NCBI GenBank assembly: GCA_002421605.1
Contig: DISJ01000007.1
Coordinates: 1 to 27,959, forward strand
DNA length: 27,959 bases
Origin: Rhodobacteraceae bacterium UBA6213
GTDB lineage: Bacteria > Pseudomonadota > Alphaproteobacteria > Rhodobacterales > Rhodobacteraceae
Reading direction: 5' to 3'
Made by a program: the position numbers and the translations under genes. Position 1 is the first letter of the stretch, and each line of letters starts with the position of its first letter. Below the pieces are notes generated by a model, which worked only from the letters and a program-made list of their open reading frames with translations, searched no databases and was not told where the DNA came from. Positions 16,259-23,829 of the stretch are shown here, in pieces.

Positions 16259-16963
16259 TCATTGTGCCGCGGCGCGCTGGCTGTCGCGCCCATATTGGTC
16301 CATCGAAACCAGCGCCTCGGCCATTTTCACCGCGCTGACGATGGGATTGACCAGCGGCAAGCCCGCTTCTTGCGACGCGGAGGCCAGAACCTCGGGTGCC
16401 ATGAAAGCCACCGACATACAGCCAAGCAGCATCGCTTCGGCGCCTTTCGCCTTTGCCTCGCGCAAGCAGCCGATCAGGGCCGCCTTGGTGCGCGCCACGT
16501 CCTTGGGCAGTTCCAGCACTGGAATTCCGAGCGAGTGGCTTGATACGATCCGGTGCTCCGAGAACCCCGCGTCGCGCACCATTCGCCGCTTGGTACGCGC
16601 CCGCTCGGGCGAAATGGTGATCATCGAGAACATCTTCCCTCCCAAGGTTCCGAGCAGAATCGAGCTTTCGCCGGGGCCGATTACCGGGCGGGCCGACTGC
16701 TCGCGGCAGCCGTCAAGACCGGTGTCTCCAGCACACCCCAGGATGAAGGCATCGAACTCGTTCTGGTGCCCGACGATATAGGCCAGCACATTCGGCATGG
16801 CCTTGAACTCGTCTGCGGCATTCTCGATGCTTGTGGGGCCATCGGCGACACCACAGACGCGCACAGTGGTGCCGGGCGCGGCGATTTTGTTCAGCACAGC
16901 CTCGCGTCGAGCCTTCTCAGCCGATGAAAGCCCGATGCCGGGAACAAGGTAACAGATATCCAT
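16259..16963 (-). CDS. Asp/Glu/hydantoin racemase family protein
   Basis: 234 residues, close to the usual length of hydantoin racemases. It starts directly at the first beta strand, MDICYLVPGIG. The two catalytic cysteines are C77 (ILGCAGDTG) and C182 (LLGCMSVAF), with ITISPE and PLVNPI as further family blocks. GAGGAG precedes the ATG by about eight bases. The gene diverges from the second M28 paralogue across 114 bp and converges on the BPL_N-like gene. It is not close to the racemase at 3179. Racemisation of hydantoins or of an N-substituted amino acid would fit the carbamoylase and amidohydrolase nearby. This is inference. Confidence 0.85.
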   Translation of the reverse strand: MDICYLVPGIGLSSAEKARREAVLNKIAAPGTTVRVCGVADGPTSIENAADEFKAMPNVLAYIVGHQNEFDAFILGCAGDTGLDGCREQSARPVIGPGESSILLGTLGGKMFSMITISPERARTKRRMVRDAGFSEHRIVSSHSLGIPVLELPKDVARTKAALIGCLREAKAKGAEAMLLGCMSVAFMAPEVLASASQEAGLPLVNPIVSAVKMAEALVSMDQYGRDSQRAAAQ

Positions 16964-17077
16964 GGTGTATGCTCCTCTATTTTAGCTAATAAAAACGAAT
17001 TCCATAGAATGATAAGTAGTTGCACCATTCCGCGTTCTGGTCAATGATCCTGAAAATGCGAAGGAGGCGAATGTGTC
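16964..17077. promoter_or_regulatory. Divergent promoter region, racemase / M28 copy 2
   Basis: A 114-bp AT-rich divergent gap. It holds ribosome sites for both genes and a short inverted repeat, ATTC-CATA-GAAT, at 16999-17010. The arms are only four bases, so an operator role is a weak suggestion. The IclR-family gene downstream is the obvious candidate regulator. Confidence 0.4.
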
Positions 17078-18844
17078 ATGGCGTTAAGCGATTTCGAATC
17101 TTCGGTGTTGCGGGATTGCCCGCTGGATGACGCGTGGTCGCTGGTCGAGACGTTTTCGACCATGCACCGGTGCGATCCCGCCGACGTCAATGTCGCTGCC
17201 GACACCATTGCGGAACGTGCCCGCGCCCTTGGGTTGCCCATCGAACTCCACCGCGCCGAAATCTATCTGTCGATCCCGGGCGAGGCCTCGGTAGAGATCG
17301 CGGGCAAACGGTATCGGGCAAAACCGCCCGCGCTGTCGTTGCCGGTACCGGGGGGGCGCACGGCCGAGGCGGTCTATGTCCGGGCCAACATGAAGAATCT
17401 GCGCACCTATTCCAAGGATGTGCGCGCGGTCTTTGCGGCCGAAGGGCTGGACCCCGATACACTGGCCGCGCGGATTGCAGGGCGCATTCTGGTCACCGAA
17501 GGATTCGGCAACCCTGCGCTTACGGCGCTAGTGCAAGACATGGGCGCCGCAGGTCTGGTGGTAATCAACCCCGGTGAAAACATCCATTGGGGCACCAGTT
17601 CGACGATCTGGGGCTCGCCTGGGCTTGCCGATCTGGACCGCGCGCCAGCCATTCCCGTTGTGGCGGTGAACCGGGCAGACGGTGCCGCCATCCGCGATGC
17701 CGTGGCACGCGGCGAGCCGCTTTCCATCACCAGTGCGCTGACCGAAGGTTGGTTCGCGCAAAGCGTCCCGGTGATCGAGATACCGGCTGGCCATCCTGAC
17801 GCCGCCGAAGACCCTGATGCCTTCGTGTTGGTCCACGGTCATTATGACTCTTGGGAAGTGGGGGTAGGCGATAACGCGACCGGCGATGCGACACTGCTCG
17901 CGCTGGCCGCCGCGCTATGGAAAAACCGCGCGCAGCTGCGCCGATCGGTGCGTGTCGCGTGGTGGCCCGGCCATTCGACGGGCCGCTATTCCGGCTCCAC
18001 CTGGTATGCCGACCGTTTCGCGCTGGATCTGGCACGGAATTGCGTGGCCACCGTGAACTGCGACAGCCCCGGATGCCGTTGGGCCAGCACCTATCGCAAG
18101 CTGACCTGCATGACCGAAATGCAGGGTTTTGTAGCCGACGCTGTGCGCGATGCCACCGGCAAGACGCCAGAATTTCTGCGGCCCAAGCGGGCAGGGGATG
18201 CCTCGTTCCTCAATCTCGGAATAACCAGCTACTACAGTTTGTCATCGACGATGTCGCAAGAGTTGCTGGACGAAAAGAACTACTACGAAGTTTCTGGCTG
18301 CGGCGGCAACATCGCTTGGCACACCGAAGACGACGTGATGGAAATTGCGGATCGGGCCCAGTTTGAGGCCGACATTGCGCTTTACACCCTGTCAGTGCTG
18401 CGCCACGCAAGCGCGCGTATCGTGCCGGGCGACTGGCGCCTGACCGTAGCGGAATTTCGCGGCATACTAGGCAGCTATCACAAAGCGGCTGGAGGCGCGG
18501 GCGACTGGCGCGCCGCCGAGGCCGCGACCGATGCCCTTGACGCGGCTTTGGCCGATCTGGCACAGGGCGTTGCGCAGGGCGCGGTGGCGCCTGCACGCGC
18601 CAACCGTGCGCATCGAGAGTTGGCACGCCTTCTGGTACCACTGAACTTCGCGCGCCTCGGCCGCTTTGAGCAGGACCCGGCCTTTGCCTGCCCTGCGCTT
18701 CCGGGCCTTGCCATTGCGTCAGAAGCGGCGCCAGACGCGCCGCGTGCGCGCAACGCCGCGATCGACTTGCAAAGGGGATTGAACACCTATACCGCCGCTC
18801 TAAGTGATGCTTTGGCTAGGGTGAGCGCTGCGCTGGCGAATTAA
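17078..18844 (+). CDS. M28-fold protein with PA domain, glutamate carboxypeptidase II-like, altered catalytic motif (copy 2)
   Basis: 588 residues, collinear along its length with the protein at 5916 but clearly diverged. There is a PA-like insert at about 95-215, an M28 core at about 245-440, and an Ala-rich helical C-terminal region. Probable metal ligands are H255 (GHYDSW), D265 (VGDNATGD), D329 (NCDSPG) and H415 (AWHTEDD). As in copy 1, the family's Glu-Glu pair is absent, and the strand reads WWPGHSTGRYSGSTWYAD at 295-312, with H299. Strict retention of this motif in two diverged copies speaks against simple decay. An AAGGAGG ribosome site at 17061-17067 sets the start. An IclR regulator follows 111 bp downstream on the same strand. 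The two copies might form a heterodimer. That is speculation. Confidence 0.82.
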   Translation: MALSDFESSVLRDCPLDDAWSLVETFSTMHRCDPADVNVAADTIAERARALGLPIELHRAEIYLSIPGEASVEIAGKRYRAKPPALSLPVPGGRTAEAVYVRANMKNLRTYSKDVRAVFAAEGLDPDTLAARIAGRILVTEGFGNPALTALVQDMGAAGLVVINPGENIHWGTSSTIWGSPGLADLDRAPAIPVVAVNRADGAAIRDAVARGEPLSITSALTEGWFAQSVPVIEIPAGHPDAAEDPDAFVLVHGHYDSWEVGVGDNATGDATLLALAAALWKNRAQLRRSVRVAWWPGHSTGRYSGSTWYADRFALDLARNCVATVNCDSPGCRWASTYRKLTCMTEMQGFVADAVRDATGKTPEFLRPKRAGDASFLNLGITSYYSLSSTMSQELLDEKNYYEVSGCGGNIAWHTEDDVMEIADRAQFEADIALYTLSVLRHASARIVPGDWRLTVAEFRGILGSYHKAAGGAGDWRAAEAATDALDAALADLAQGVAQGAVAPARANRAHRELARLLVPLNFARLGRFEQDPAFACPALPGLAIASEAAPDAPRARNAAIDLQRGLNTYTAALSDALARVSAALAN

Positions 18845-18955
18845 CGCAGCCGGTCGCCACCTTGCGAGAGTACGCAGAACCGACTAGGGATTTTTTTGTC
18901 AAAGCGAGAAACGTGGGTCTTTTAGCGTAGTGAAACCGGGCGGGCGGCCGAAGAT

Positions 18956-19729
18956 ATGGATTATACGATTTCTGCGGTCGATCGCGCACTTCGGGTCTTG
19001 AAGACTTTGGGCGAAAATCCTGGCCTGACAATCACCGAGTTGGCAGCGCTGACAGACAATAACAAGAGCCTTATATTCCGGATACTGCACACTCTGGAAC
19101 AGCAAGGGTTCGTCATTAAGGATCCAAAGCTGCGCAGTTATTCGCTTGGTTACAGCGCGTTTTCGTTGATCTCGCGCCGGCGCGACCACTTCCCGCTGCT
19201 GCGGGCCGCCGAACCAGTTCTCGACCGCATGGCCCGCAAATGCGAGGACAACATCAACCTCATAATCAGACAGGGCACGACACACATCACCGTCGGCTCG
19301 CGCCGGGCCACACGGGCAAACGAACTTTTCGCCCAACTTGGTCGCAGCGGGCCGCTTTATGCCGGTGGCGCCCCCAAGGTTCTTCTCGCCTTTGCCCCGC
19401 CGGAAATTCGTCGGCAGGTGCTGGAAGGACCGCTTGTCGCATTCAGCGAGCGCACCGTGACGGATCCGGTGAAGCTTGAGCAAATCCTAGACCGGATCGC
19501 GCAAACTGGCGAGTGCGAGAATTTTGGCGATCTCGACGAAGGCGGCTATTCGCTTGCCGCTGTCGTTCGCGGACAGGATGGCAGTGCCGTCGCGGCACTC
19601 AGCATAGCGGGCTTTGTCGCGGAACTCGGGCCCGAGCGGCGGGACCTGCACTTGAAGCTGGTGCGCGAAGGAGCGCGCGAGATAGCTGAACGTCTCGGGA
19701 TTAACCCTACGCGTCAGGTGGTTGTTTGA
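18956..19729 (+). CDS. IclR-family transcriptional regulator
   Basis: 257 residues, the usual length. An N-terminal winged helix-turn-helix spans about 5-68 (ISAVDRALRVLKTLGENPGLTITELA, then SLIFRILHTLEQQGFV). A C-terminal effector-binding domain covers about 80-250, with the typical G-x-LYAGGAPKVLLAF segment and a late DEGGYSLAAVV block. IclR proteins usually control adjacent catabolic and transport genes. The likely targets are the M28 copy 2/racemase divergent region and perhaps the operon from 5916. No clear operator was located. The ribosome site before ATG 18956 is weak. It ends seven bases before the convergent oxidoreductase gene. Confidence 0.9.
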   Translation: MDYTISAVDRALRVLKTLGENPGLTITELAALTDNNKSLIFRILHTLEQQGFVIKDPKLRSYSLGYSAFSLISRRRDHFPLLRAAEPVLDRMARKCEDNINLIIRQGTTHITVGSRRATRANELFAQLGRSGPLYAGGAPKVLLAFAPPEIRRQVLEGPLVAFSERTVTDPVKLEQILDRIAQTGECENFGDLDEGGYSLAAVVRGQDGSAVAALSIAGFVAELGPERRDLHLKLVREGAREIAERLGINPTRQVVV

Positions 19730-19736
19730 TGTTCCG

Positions 19737-20726
19737 TCAAGAAAGAGTCACTATTATCTTGCGACCTTCAGTGCCAGCTTCCAGCGCAGAATGGGCAGCA
19801 GCAATGTCGGCCAACGAAAATACTGTCGCCTCGGGGTGAGTCAAAAGGCCCCGCTCCAGCAATACTGTGATGTCGCGCGCCGCTATGGCCCGAGTGTGCT
19901 CGGTCAGGAACATGCCTTGGATGAATCGCAGTGTCGCTCCCTTGAGAGCAAAGCTCATATAGGGGAGAACTGGCATTCCCTCGCTAGGCGAGGAGTAACT
20001 AGCGATGGTTCCGTTGCGGCTAAGCGCCTTCACGTCGGCGGCTTGGTTTGCGGCGAAATCCACTTCGACGATCAGATTGGCGCCGTGACCGCCTGTGAAA
20101 TCCAGCACGGCCTCAGCCACGTCATCGGTACGATAGTTTAGAACCAGATCGGCCCCCATCGCGAGGGCGATTTCGGCTTTGCTCTTGCTGCTCACTGTGG
20201 CGACCACACGTGCGCCGACCCACCTTGCGAACTGCACCGCATATTGGCCGACCGCCCCTGCGCCTCCCTGTACCAGCACCGTTTGGCCCGGCGCGCAGCC
20301 CGCGCCAATTGTTGCTGCATGTGCGGTTAGGGCCGGCACTCCAAGCCCCGCCCCCACGATAAACGAGACATCATCGGGCAGCGGGATAGTATGATTTGCG
20401 TTGCAAATTGCGAATTCGGCGGCCGTGCCGCCGCCTGCGCGGGCCTGTTCCACTCGGAACATCCAGACTCGTTGACCGATACGGGCAGGATCAACGCAAG
20501 GACCGCAACTGTCTATGATACCGGCGCCATCGAAATGCGGAATTACGCAAGCGGCGCGCATTCCCAGACCGGTCAATCCGGCGCGCGCCTTTACGTCGTG
20601 CGGGTTGACCCCCGACGCTATGACTCTGACGCAAACTTGCCCTGGCCCGGGTTCCGGCCGATCGAGTGTGCCAACGATCAGCACATCGTCAGCCTTACCC
20701 ATCCTTTCGTACCAAGCCGCGCGCAT
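19737..20726 (-). CDS. Zinc-independent MDR-family oxidoreductase (NADPH:quinone reductase-like)
   Basis: 329 residues of the medium-chain dehydrogenase/reductase superfamily. The N-terminal GroES-like domain has SGVNPHDVKARAG at about 38-50. The Rossmann motif is QGGAGAVG at 153-160, and YRTDD and a final GRKIIVTLS complete the quinone-reductase pattern. The cysteine set for zinc in alcohol dehydrogenases is not present. An upstream TTG at 20750 extends the frame by eight codons. ATG 20726 is preferred because GGAGAA lies just before it and MRAAW is the standard start of the family. It probably shares a transcript with the small unknown gene upstream on the same strand. The substrate is unknown. 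Confidence 0.87.
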   Translation of the reverse strand: MRAAWYERMGKADDVLIVGTLDRPEPGPGQVCVRVIASGVNPHDVKARAGLTGLGMRAACVIPHFDGAGIIDSCGPCVDPARIGQRVWMFRVEQARAGGGTAAEFAICNANHTIPLPDDVSFIVGAGLGVPALTAHAATIGAGCAPGQTVLVQGGAGAVGQYAVQFARWVGARVVATVSSKSKAEIALAMGADLVLNYRTDDVAEAVLDFTGGHGANLIVEVDFAANQAADVKALSRNGTIASYSSPSEGMPVLPYMSFALKGATLRFIQGMFLTEHTRAIAARDITVLLERGLLTHPEATVFSLADIAAAHSALEAGTEGRKIIVTLS

Positions 20727-20770
20727 ACCGTTCTCCGATTTTGTCGTCAAGTTAATCGCCTGACGTTAGT

Positions 20771-21160
20771 CTATGTTGCGCCAAGCAGCCAACGATAGAA
20801 AGCGTTGCCTTGTCCGTCGTTGAAGGTTTCGGCGTCCTCGTCGTCTCCCATGTCGAGAATGGAGAGGGCTTTCCCCAAGGGGTCGCTGAGAAGTCCTGCC
20901 GGCATCCGGAAGGTCACCTTCCACTCCCGGGCAACTTCTAGGGGATCTTCCGTCACCCGCAACGCGGAGATCAGCTTGATCGTTTCGGAGGGGATCCGGC
21001 CGGTGGCCTCAAGGATAAATGGAGTAGAAGCTGGACCGGTCCATGCGGCATTGAGAGCCGCTTCAACGCATGCCAATCGATTGACCGGTACATTTCTCTC
21101 GGAACCCAAGCAGGTGGACCCTCCAAGCATATCTTTGTTTTTAATCGAAAAGTCGTGCAT
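20771..21160 (-). CDS. Small hypothetical protein
   Basis: 129 residues that I do not recognise. Codon usage from about residue 38 onward is GC-rich at third positions like the neighbours, which supports coding. The first about 35 residues are less convincing, so the real start may be internal or the N-terminus may be decayed. There is no signal peptide or membrane helix. An acidic patch (LDMGDDEDAETFNDG) is followed by FYRWLLGAT at the end. It lies 44 bp upstream of the quinone-reductase-like gene on the same strand and could be co-transcribed. It may be a gene remnant. Confidence 0.4.
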   Translation of the reverse strand: MHDFSIKNKDMLGGSTCLGSERNVPVNRLACVEAALNAAWTGPASTPFILEATGRIPSETIKLISALRVTEDPLEVAREWKVTFRMPAGLLSDPLGKALSILDMGDDEDAETFNDGQGNAFYRWLLGAT

Positions 21161-21561
21161 GTCAGTAATGCATTTTTTTTGAAGTATAGCGATATTCGCC
21201 CATGAGAAAAGAGTTGTGGTGTTCCGCTACTGCTGCACTCTTGGAGTGCCCCCATCGGGGGTGGTCCAGTTTGATTGCAATGCATAGTCGGCCTCTGGTC
21301 TATGGGCATGATACTTTTAGGCGCCGGACAACCGACATGGTGTGCGCTGGACGAATTTCGACCATTGACGCAGGATCGCCGTAGCAGAGGTCGCGGCAGG
21401 CTCGCCGCGACGCAAGATCACCGATATCGCCGCCCTATTGCGCACCGCCGAGGGTTGAACGGATCTCCAACTGATGACGCCAATCCCTCGCCAAAGGCGG
21501 TAGAAGGTTCGGGGTCGGACCAACCTCAGCACCACGCGGGCGCGAAATCCGAGAGCCAGAT
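21161..21561. other. 401-bp region with no convincing gene, containing an IS-end-like sequence
   Basis: It lies between the divergently placed small unknown gene and the 3' end of the lysR-type gene. Open frames at 21202-21384 and 21275-21586 give products without motifs. A T8 run at 21173-21180 lies just upstream of the small gene. A short stretch near 21367-21457 reads as plausible protein and then stops, which may be gene debris. The IS-end-like copy B at 21242-21292 suggests past insertion. Confidence 0.4.
21242..21292 (+). repeat. IS-end-like sequence, copy B
   Basis: The plus strand reads TGGAGTGCCCCC, then GTGGTCCAGTTTGA, then TTGCAATGCAT and AGTCGGC. The same ordered blocks occur on the minus strand at 152-104 with small spacing differences. 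The presumed element body would be to the right, but nothing like a transposase follows. This may be a solo relic. The match was made by eye. Confidence 0.4.
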
Positions 21562-22443
21562 CTATTTTAAACCGCCGGTCACGTGAGATAAGAAGGACAT
21601 GGCGATCTGCGAAAGCGGCGCTTCGCGATTGAAAAACAGCCGAAGCTGGAACGGCAAAATCTCCTTTAAAGGAACTACGCACACGCCATGTGATTTGGCG
21701 CTGGCAACGGTAAAGCTGTCGAGCAGCGCGATTCCAAGGCCATTTTGGACCATGAAATATGCTGATACGGTTAGGCGGACGCGCAACTTCGGTCGCAAGG
21801 TGACTCCAGATCGCGTTAGCAGATCGTCGATCATGACTTGTTGAAACTGGCTGGCGTTAAAACCTACGAAAGTCTCGTCGGCCAACTCTGACAGCCCGAT
21901 CGAGGTACGACCAGCGAGGCGGTGACCTTCGGGTACAAGACATACCAATCGACCTTCGGCCAACTGCTGTGACTCGATCCTGGGGTCTTCAACGTCAAAA
22001 ATGGCCATCGCCAGGTCGACTTGCTGTAAAATCAGCTTTGTCGCGATCTCGTCGCGGTGAAGAACATCGAAGGCAATGTTCACGTCAGGTCGCTCACGCC
22101 GCATCGCCGCCAAGGCTTGCGGCACGAGTGATACGCCAAGCCCTGGCGAGACCCCAATTGTAAGCCGCCCCTCGGTCGGGTTTAGAGCCGCATCAAGGCG
22201 GCGATTGATACGCAATATTCCGTCATGGATCTCTTCGAGGTCTTCCATAAGTGCCACGACTTCGGGCGTTGGAACGAAGCCAGACGAGGTGCGCGAAAAA
22301 AACGACATGCCTGCCAGCATCTCTGAATGCCGCAGCATTCGACTGACGCTGGGTGGCGAAACATGCAGCATCTTTGCTGCTCCGGTAATTGACCCGGTCA
22401 GCAGCACAGCGCGTAGGGTCTCTATCTGTCTGAGGCTCAACAT
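21562..22443 (-). CDS. LysR-family transcriptional regulator
   Basis: 293 residues, the normal LTTR length. The N-terminal HTH spans about 3-60 (LRQIETLRAVLLTGSITGAA, then HVSPPSVSRMLRHSE), followed by a linker helix and a periplasmic-binding-like effector domain from about residue 90 (LTIGVSPGLGVSLVP). It diverges from the FAD oxidoreductase/TRAP operon and very likely controls it. The 17-bp palindrome at 22451-22467 is the likely operator and lies only seven bases from its own start, so autorepression is also likely. GAGG is unusually close to the ATG. The second codon is TTG and could serve as the start instead. Confidence 0.9.
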   Translation of the reverse strand: MLSLRQIETLRAVLLTGSITGAAKMLHVSPPSVSRMLRHSEMLAGMSFFSRTSSGFVPTPEVVALMEDLEEIHDGILRINRRLDAALNPTEGRLTIGVSPGLGVSLVPQALAAMRRERPDVNIAFDVLHRDEIATKLILQQVDLAMAIFDVEDPRIESQQLAEGRLVCLVPEGHRLAGRTSIGLSELADETFVGFNASQFQQVMIDDLLTRSGVTLRPKLRVRLTVSAYFMVQNGLGIALLDSFTVASAKSHGVCVVPLKEILPFQLRLFFNREAPLSQIAMSFLSHVTGGLK

Positions 22444-22450
22444 GCCTCAC

Positions 22451-22467
22451 ATTAGCATTATGCTAAT
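22451..22467. promoter_or_regulatory. LysR-type operator, perfect T-N11-A palindrome
   Basis: ATTAGCATTATGCTAAT is a perfect inverted repeat with eight-base arms around one central base, and its core TAGCATTATGCTA is an exact T-N11-A LTTR box. It sits in the gap between the divergent lysR-type gene and the FAD oxidoreductase gene. LTTR boxes of this kind are usually centred about 65 bases upstream of the activated transcript start. Here that would place the start near 22524. Confidence 0.8.
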
Positions 22468-22544
22468 CCTGAGAGAAGCAATGTTCATGTTCCGCATTTG
22501 ATTTGGCTGCCAAAGTCACCTTGGACTTCGGCGAGGTAACTGGC

Positions 22545-23825
22545 GTGCGAGAGACACACTACGACATCTGCATACTTGGCGGCGGAATGGCTGGTTGCGC
22601 TGCCGCGCTGGCTGCGGCGCGCTCCGGCGCGCAAGTAGTGTTAGTAGAGAGGATGGGCTTTCTGGGCGGCGCGGCTACTGCAGGCGCAGTTTCGCAGTTG
22701 GTGGGATGGCATACGCGCGCGGGCCGCAAGGTCATCGCGGGCGTTGCCGACGAAATCGTTTCCGCGCTGCGCGCGATCGGTGGCGCGACTGAATTCGACC
22801 GCTTTGTCATGTCAACCGGCAATGTCATGGACCGGCTCGGCTATGATCCAGACCTGATGAAGGTCACGCTTGACCGGCTTATTTCAAATGCCGGCGTGCA
22901 GGTGATGTTTCACACGGCTTTCGTCGAATCGCGAGGCGTAGGCGGCTTGATTGAGTCTATTACCGTGGCGACCTTGGGCGGTAGACTTGACATCTACGCC
23001 CGTTGCTTTCTCGACATGTCAGGCGATTTGGCGCTGCTTTCGGATGCAGGCGCGCGGTTTCTTCCCGAGGCGGAGCACGGTCGCCAGCCAGCGACCATGA
23101 TGTTCGCCCTCGCGCCGGTGGATTTTGCCTGTCTTGACGCTGTGACGATCGACGAAAAGAACAAGATTATTGCTGCTGGCCTCGCGTGCGGTGCGCTGCC
23201 AAGGGCTGCGTTACATCACAGCCGAGTGCCGGGAAGCAACGTGGGTTGGTTCAATATTTCACGGGTCAAGGTTGACGCCACGGATCCCGTGTCGTTGAGC
23301 CGAGGCGAGATGGAAGGCCGCGAGCAAGCGTTGGCTATCGCAAGATTCCTGATCGAAAATCTGCCTGGTTGCGAGGGTGCGCGCCTGTGTCAGTTTGCCC
23401 CTGTCCTCGGCGTGCGCGACACACGTCGCGTCGAAGGACTACACGTTCTTACCGCGAGCGAGTTGCGGCAAAACGAGCCATTCAAAGACACAATCGCTTG
23501 CGGCGCTTACCCCATCGACATTCACCACGCAAACAGTCACGCGCTGACAATCGAAGAGTTTGGCGAGGATCATTACTATCGCATCCCGTTCCGATCGCTC
23601 TTGCCAGTCGGTCTGCGTAATATCGCAACGGCTGGGCGCGGACTGTCGGCGGATGAAACCGCATTCGCAGCAGTCCGAGTGATGCCTACCGCTATGGCGA
23701 CAGGCCATGCCGCGGGCATTGCCGCTGTGATAGCATCAGAAATGAACGTCGTCGATTTCGCCGGTGTGCCGATTGCCCGGCTGCGCGAAAGTCTTCTGCT
23801 GCAAAACGCCTTTCTAGGGAATTGA
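22545..23825 (+). CDS. FAD-dependent oxidoreductase (FAD_oxidored-type)
   Basis: A flavoprotein of 426 residues from GTG 22545. The dinucleotide-binding motif near the N-terminus reads DICILGGGMAGCAAALAAARSG, with the acidic residue ending strand 2 in VLVERMGFLGG. The C-terminal FAD block contains AGRGLSADETAF, then RVMPTAMATGHAAG, as in this family. The frame is open to a TTG at 22503. GTG 22545 is preferred because GAGG lies eight bases upstream at 22533-22536, while the TTG has no well-placed site and would probably precede the transcript start set by the LysR box. The substrate is unknown. The linked TRAP importer suggests a hydroxy- or unsaturated organic acid. Confidence 0.84.
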   Translation: MRETHYDICILGGGMAGCAAALAAARSGAQVVLVERMGFLGGAATAGAVSQLVGWHTRAGRKVIAGVADEIVSALRAIGGATEFDRFVMSTGNVMDRLGYDPDLMKVTLDRLISNAGVQVMFHTAFVESRGVGGLIESITVATLGGRLDIYARCFLDMSGDLALLSDAGARFLPEAEHGRQPATMMFALAPVDFACLDAVTIDEKNKIIAAGLACGALPRAALHHSRVPGSNVGWFNISRVKVDATDPVSLSRGEMEGREQALAIARFLIENLPGCEGARLCQFAPVLGVRDTRRVEGLHVLTASELRQNEPFKDTIACGAYPIDIHHANSHALTIEEFGEDHYYRIPFRSLLPVGLRNIATAGRGLSADETAFAAVRVMPTAMATGHAAGIAAVIASEMNVVDFAGVPIARLRESLLLQNAFLGN

Positions 23826-23829
23826 CGCC

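Noticed and set aside
18845..18955. Possible terminator with T7 run after M28 copy 2
   Set aside because: A run of seven T lies at about 18892-18898, but the preceding stem is weak and interrupted.
22481..22501. Possible six-codon leader peptide before the FAD oxidoreductase
   Set aside because: ATG 22481 to TGA 22501 follows a purine-rich stretch, but it is too short to support and probably lies upstream of the transcript start.
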